Source: Symbiodinium natans (taxonomy: Eukaryota; Sar; Dinophyceae; Suessiales; Symbiodiniaceae). From it: a DNA stretch of 64,000 nt. Positions 61,100 through 64,000 of this stretch are shown here, piece by piece. The DNA is taken from the NCBI GenBank assembly GCA_905221605.1, contig CAJNDS010002697.1, forward strand, positions 20,001 to 84,000, read 5' to 3'. Under the pieces are notes generated by a model, which made no database searches, had not been told where the DNA came from, and was given only the letters and a program-made list of their open reading frames with translations. The translations under genes were made by a program, and so were the position numbers. Numbering within the stretch: the first letter of the stretch is position 1; each line of letters starts with the position of its first letter.

Positions 61100-61450
61100 C
61101 AAGATTCCACAAGCACCTGATGCCACACCAGACCAGGGAACCTTGCTACTCCCTAGGGAGGGCGGGATGTGGCTGCAACCTGTCGCTACATCCAAGGGTG
61201 TTTTGCCCGCTCAGTTCATGTGTCCCCAATGCCTCCTGTTCTTTGTGGATATGCGAACGCTGAAGAAACACCATGTCGAGTCGCACGGCGCCCCCCTTGA
61301 ACCACTTCTCCGCAACTTTGATCGTTTTATGCAGCAAAGATGACATGCCCACATGTCGACACTGTGAACATGAGTTCCAAACATGGCAGGCGTTACAAGG
61401 TCACATCTTGGACAATCATTGAAGTGCCAGGACCCGCACCGTGAGATTGA
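61100..61450 (+). pseudogene. C2H2 zinc-finger region of the second LINE
   Basis: One frame reads MCPQCLLFFVDMRTLKKHHV ending ESHG (C-X2-C...H-X5-H). After a frame change another reads CRHCEHEFQTWQALQGHILD ending NH, a second C2H2 finger. Such fingers after the RT are a known nucleic-acid-binding feature of several LINE clades. The frame change makes it a relic. Confidence 0.65.
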
Positions 61451-61799
61451 GGACACCTCATCTCCAGGCCACCAGACCTTCGAGCAAGCACAAGCGAGAG
61501 ATTGGAACATGACCAACCGAGCGGACCCTGTGGCGTACCATGCTATTGTACAGCTCAGGTCCATTTGCATGCACTTGAGGTCGCATTGTGCATCTGGTTG
61601 ACCAGAACTGCTCACGTTCGAAGGCAAGCTACACCTTGTCGCTTTTGACGAGCGCAGGTCCGTAATGCAGTCACACACATCTAAATGTTCTACTATTTGG
61701 CAGGTATGCTTGTTGATGCGTTTATGGCATGATGAACATGCCGACAAGCGAAGGCGCATAAGATGCAATTATTGGCGGCAAAAGAGCTTCTGTTAAATC

Positions 61800-62765
61800 C
61801 ACCGGTGAGCAGTGATTTCTTTCCGCATACATCCGAGCTTGAATCAGCTGGTCCCAAGTGCAAACTGGATGCATGTGTTGTGTGAACAAGCTCGACACCA
61901 ATGTGTTCAATGCAACGTGCCCACTGCAGACGTGCGTGAATTCATGCAACATTGCGCTTTTGCACATGAAGGGTTCTGGCAACACCGATCTGATTATGTT
62001 AAACAATAGCATTTTGCTCAATCAAGCTGCGACACCTTGCTGCTGGTGCCACGCTACGACGCACAGGCCAACATTACATTTACAACATTGCATGCTAGTG
62101 TTGAACGCGGCCCTGCTGCATTGTACGTCTGCTCATCTTTTGCTTAAGGATGGAATCCACACCGATGGACGAACTCAAGACAATGTAAGGCGAAATGCTG
62201 CCGTCCTTGAGCAGCACCACATGCACTCCGGAGACCACATCGTCGAGTCAACAGGAAAGAGATCGGCATCTTCGACACACCAGCAAAGCCACAAAGAACA
62301 GGGCCGGAAGAGTACAAAAGGGGCGTGGAAGGGGACGCGGAGCACCGCACCCGAAAACGTCTCTCTTTCAGAAGACCTCAAGCCTCATGGACGACACATA
62401 TCACCTGGAGAAGGACATGGTCAAGGAGCTGGTTCGCCTCTCTGAGGCACGAGCAAACAGTTGATGCGATTGGGCCAAGACACTGTTTTACTGTTCACGT
62501 TCCAGAAGAGACCAGGCGAGAAGGAAAACATTCTGCCCGCTGGAAACAGAAAATGGAGAGCTCCTCAACCGCGTTAACAAGGTCACTACCACGGAGGCGT
62601 TCAAAGCAGTGGTGGTTCGGAAGCAATGGCTAACACCGGAGGAACACTGGAACTTCCTACGCTGGAATGCCGAGACGGAGCAGCTGGACAAGAACCGTAG
62701 CCTTTTAGCTCAAGCCCTTTGGCTCAAGGCAAGGCCGCGTTTGCTGAGGTGGTTAAGCCACCAGT
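61800..62765 (+). pseudogene. C-terminal region of the second LINE, decayed
   Basis: Pieces in several frames include CVQCNVPTADVREFMQHCAF (another finger-like CxxC...H), MDDTYHLEKDMVKELVRLSE and WLTPEEHWNFLRWN followed by AETEQLD. The last two resemble the region I remember at the end of dinoflagellate LINE proteins. Stops and shifts are frequent. The spliced-leader-like bases 62695-62728 lie within the last frame. Confidence 0.5.
62695..62728 (+). other. Relict spliced-leader-like tandem (20 nt + 14 nt)
   Basis: CCGTAGCCTTTTAGCTCAAG differs from the conserved dinoflagellate spliced leader by one missing A and one G-to-A change. It is followed without a gap by CCCTTTGGCTCAAG, the leader lacking its first six bases. 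That order, a fuller copy then a truncated one, is what repeated reintegration of trans-spliced mRNA produces. It also lies in an apparent LINE coding frame, so chance or coding constraint must be weighed. Confidence 0.5.
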
Positions 62766-63152
62766 GAAGCCGTAGGAAGGAGAGGCCCAAGTGCTGCCAG
62801 TCAGTGCAAGCGTGCCGGACTAGCTATGGTAGTGTTAAAATGTCCTTTCCTTTCTTGCATCCACTGCTAGTTGCAGTGCGCAGCATAGGGCGGAGGCCTT
62901 ATTGTGGGAGGCCATTGCTAAAGGTTTGACCTTGCTTGGAACCCTACTCGTAGTCAGCGGCCCCCTCTGAGACAGCTCGGAGGCGTAGGAGTGCTTGGTT
63001 CTGTGTTTGCTTTGTAGCTGGGGCTCCTTAGCATTGCGCAGTTCCTTGTAAGCGCACGCTTGCAAGAAGAATCCATTGCTTGCTTTGGATTTCAGCTTTG
63101 TCAACACCGCAAGCTTGGTTTGCCTTTTAGTCTTTGTCTGTGCACACTGTCT

Positions 63153-63318
63153 GTTGGGTACGCCCGCTCCCAACCTTCTAAAGTGACGTCAACTGTGCTC
63201 TCAGTTGTTCTGTCACTCAGTTAAGTTGGTTTGAGAACGCCCGTTCTCTGTTGCCAACTAATTTAAATGTTTTCTACCGAGTTGTTTAGTTTAATATCTG
63301 TTGGGAACGCCCGTTTCC
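63153..63318 (+). repeat. Three hairpins with an ACGCCCG centre
   Basis: 63153-63174 has arms GTTGGG/CCCAAC around TACGCCCGCT. 63225-63258 has inner arms GAGAACG/CGTTCTC and outer arms GTTGG/CCAAC. 63303-63318 has GGGAACG/CGTTTCC. The centre is constant and the arms differ. Confidence 0.6.
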
Positions 63319-63623
63319 TTCCGCAAGCACGGTATTTTGAGTTTCTTGCGCATATGTGCAGTACGGATAGCTTCGGCGTAAGGTATCTGCATTATGTCGC
63401 AAGTGCGAATTCATTTTCACCAAACCTTTTAACTTTGCGGTGCATGTGAAGATAGGAGCATGTTTTTGCCGCAGTCTGAGATCAATGTTTGCTGTTGAAC
63501 GCCGCGCATCATTCTCGATTGGCCCAAACTGCACTCGTCAGGCCCACCCGGCCGAGAGCACTACATGTTGCTGGTGTTGATTTTGCCGTCGTGGACGGGG
63601 AAGGTGGGTGTCTGTCTGTTTGT

Positions 63624-63666
63624 GCGCTTCCCTTGGTTAGTAAGAGCGAGAACGCCAAGGAAGTGC
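63624..63666 (+). ncRNA. Constant-loop hairpin, copy 4
   Basis: Loop TTAGTAAGAGCGAGAACG (63637-63654) is identical to copy 1. The arms GCGCTTCCCTTGG and CCAAGGAAGTGC pair over 12 bp with one bulge and one G-T. The stem sequence is unrelated to the other copies. Confidence 0.55.
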
Positions 63667-63683
63667 TTTGCGCATTGCACTGG

Positions 63684-63720
63684 CCTTTGTCTGCTAGTAA
63701 GAGCGTGAACGCAGCAAAGG
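63684..63720 (+). ncRNA. Constant-loop hairpin, copy 5
   Basis: Loop CTAGTAAGAGCGTGAACG (63694-63711) is enclosed by CCTTTGTCTGC and GCAGCAAAGG arms with one bulge. It follows copy 4 by 17 bp. Confidence 0.55.
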
Positions 63721-63841
63721 TTAGGCCTTCGCATAATTGCCCCATTACTGAGTATGCCTGCCTCTCCCACCCGTGCAGCGTGTCAACTCTTTGCAACAGT
63801 GAAGTGCGCTCAGTACAAGTGCCATGCCCCCCAGCTAGTAC

Positions 63842-64000
63842 GGGCCTTGCCGCCAGGTGCCCGCATATGCACAGGCTCGAGGTGCCCAGGCCCGTCCGGG
63901 TCAGGCGTGGCTGTAGGTGCCCGCGCATGCACAGGCTCCAGGTGCACAGGCCCTTCCGGGTCAGGCGTGCTTGCAGGTGCCAGCAAATGCACAGGCTCAA
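63842..64000. repeat. Tandem repeat with exact 60-bp period, continuing past the window
   Basis: Units starting near 63850, 63910 and 63970 share CAGGTGCCCGC, ATGCACAGGCTC, AGGTGC and CAGGCCC(G/T)TCCGGG then TCAGGCGTG. The array runs off the right edge. Minus-strand frames over it are repeat translations. Confidence 0.9.

Larger units (their letters stand above)
45395..62765 (+). mobile_element. Second LINE (endonuclease, RT, C2H2 fingers), split by a copia insertion and a further insert
   Basis: Recognisable parts in order are endonuclease (45595-46140), RT fingers and palm (46350-47061), RT thumb (58641-59325), zinc-finger region (61100-61450) and a C-terminal region (61800-62765). The copia element 47062-58635 separates palm from thumb and leaves a 5-bp target duplication. 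A second interval, about 59335-61080, also lacks LINE homology. Several stops and frameshifts show the LINE was already decayed or has decayed since. Confidence 0.75.

Noticed and set aside
63509-64000. Minus-strand 163-codon frame at the right end
   Set aside because: The N-terminal half repeats LCICGHL-type words every 20 codons, matching the 60-bp tandem repeat; not a gene.

Overview
The window looks like nuclear DNA of a dinoflagellate. Four things point that way. (1) A protein-kinase gene at the left edge can be spliced by eye into one continuous kinase domain, and all six of its visible introns start with GC or GA and end AG|G. (2) A 20-base stretch at 62695-62714 matches the conserved dinoflagellate spliced leader except for one missing A and one G-to-A change, and a second truncated copy follows directly. 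(3) Degenerate TTTAGGG-type telomere repeats lie inside the window. (4) Almost everything else is retroelement debris (Ty1/copia, LINE and a DIRS-like RT-RNase H class) between dense families of tandem and palindromic repeats. There are no bacterial operons, ribosome binding sites, tRNA or rRNA genes that I can support.

Layout. 1-1669: AGC-family kinase, minus strand, running off the left edge. 1.9-2.4 kb: short-period repeats. 2.76-5.65 kb: decayed copia pol, plus strand. 5.65-17.3 kb: mostly non-coding, with duplicated blocks, ten copies of a 24-base hairpin and one segmental duplication. 17.3-18.1 kb: decayed RNase H fragment, minus strand. 18.1-20.3 kb: tandem repeats. 20.8-23.1 kb: DIRS-like RT-RNase H remnant with repeated ends; 23.1-26.1 kb: copia integrase/RNase H element lacking its RT palm; both minus strand. 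26.3-30.3 kb: minisatellites, an inverted pair of GC-rich arrays and an interstitial telomere-like tract. 30.9-33.45 kb: truncated LINE with the order endonuclease, RNase H, RT. 33.5-37.1 kb: unrecognised open frames, including one with a predicted signal/membrane segment and one with a C2H2-like finger. 37.19-45.09 kb: four head-to-tail copies of a 2.04-2.16 kb unit. 45.4-62.8 kb: a second LINE, interrupted in its RT by an almost intact copia LTR retrotransposon (47062-58635) with a perfect 5-bp target duplication. 62.8-64 kb: hairpin motifs and a 60-bp tandem repeat.

The best-preserved unit is the nested copia element. It has TG...CA LTRs, a tRNA-iMet-type primer site, one 2829-codon frame (Gag with zinc knuckle, protease, integrase, RT, RNase H) and a C-terminal domain with weak methyltransferase-like motifs. 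It also has a second, overlapping 465-codon frame in the middle of pol. Its two LTRs differ by exactly one 2128-bp segment bounded by 14-bp direct repeats. That segment contains two families of hairpins; one has a constant 18-nt loop and stems that change sequence but stay self-complementary, and it recurs near 63.6 kb outside the element. This is the observation I would follow first.

Limits: all homology calls are made by eye from motifs. Domain borders in decayed elements are approximate.
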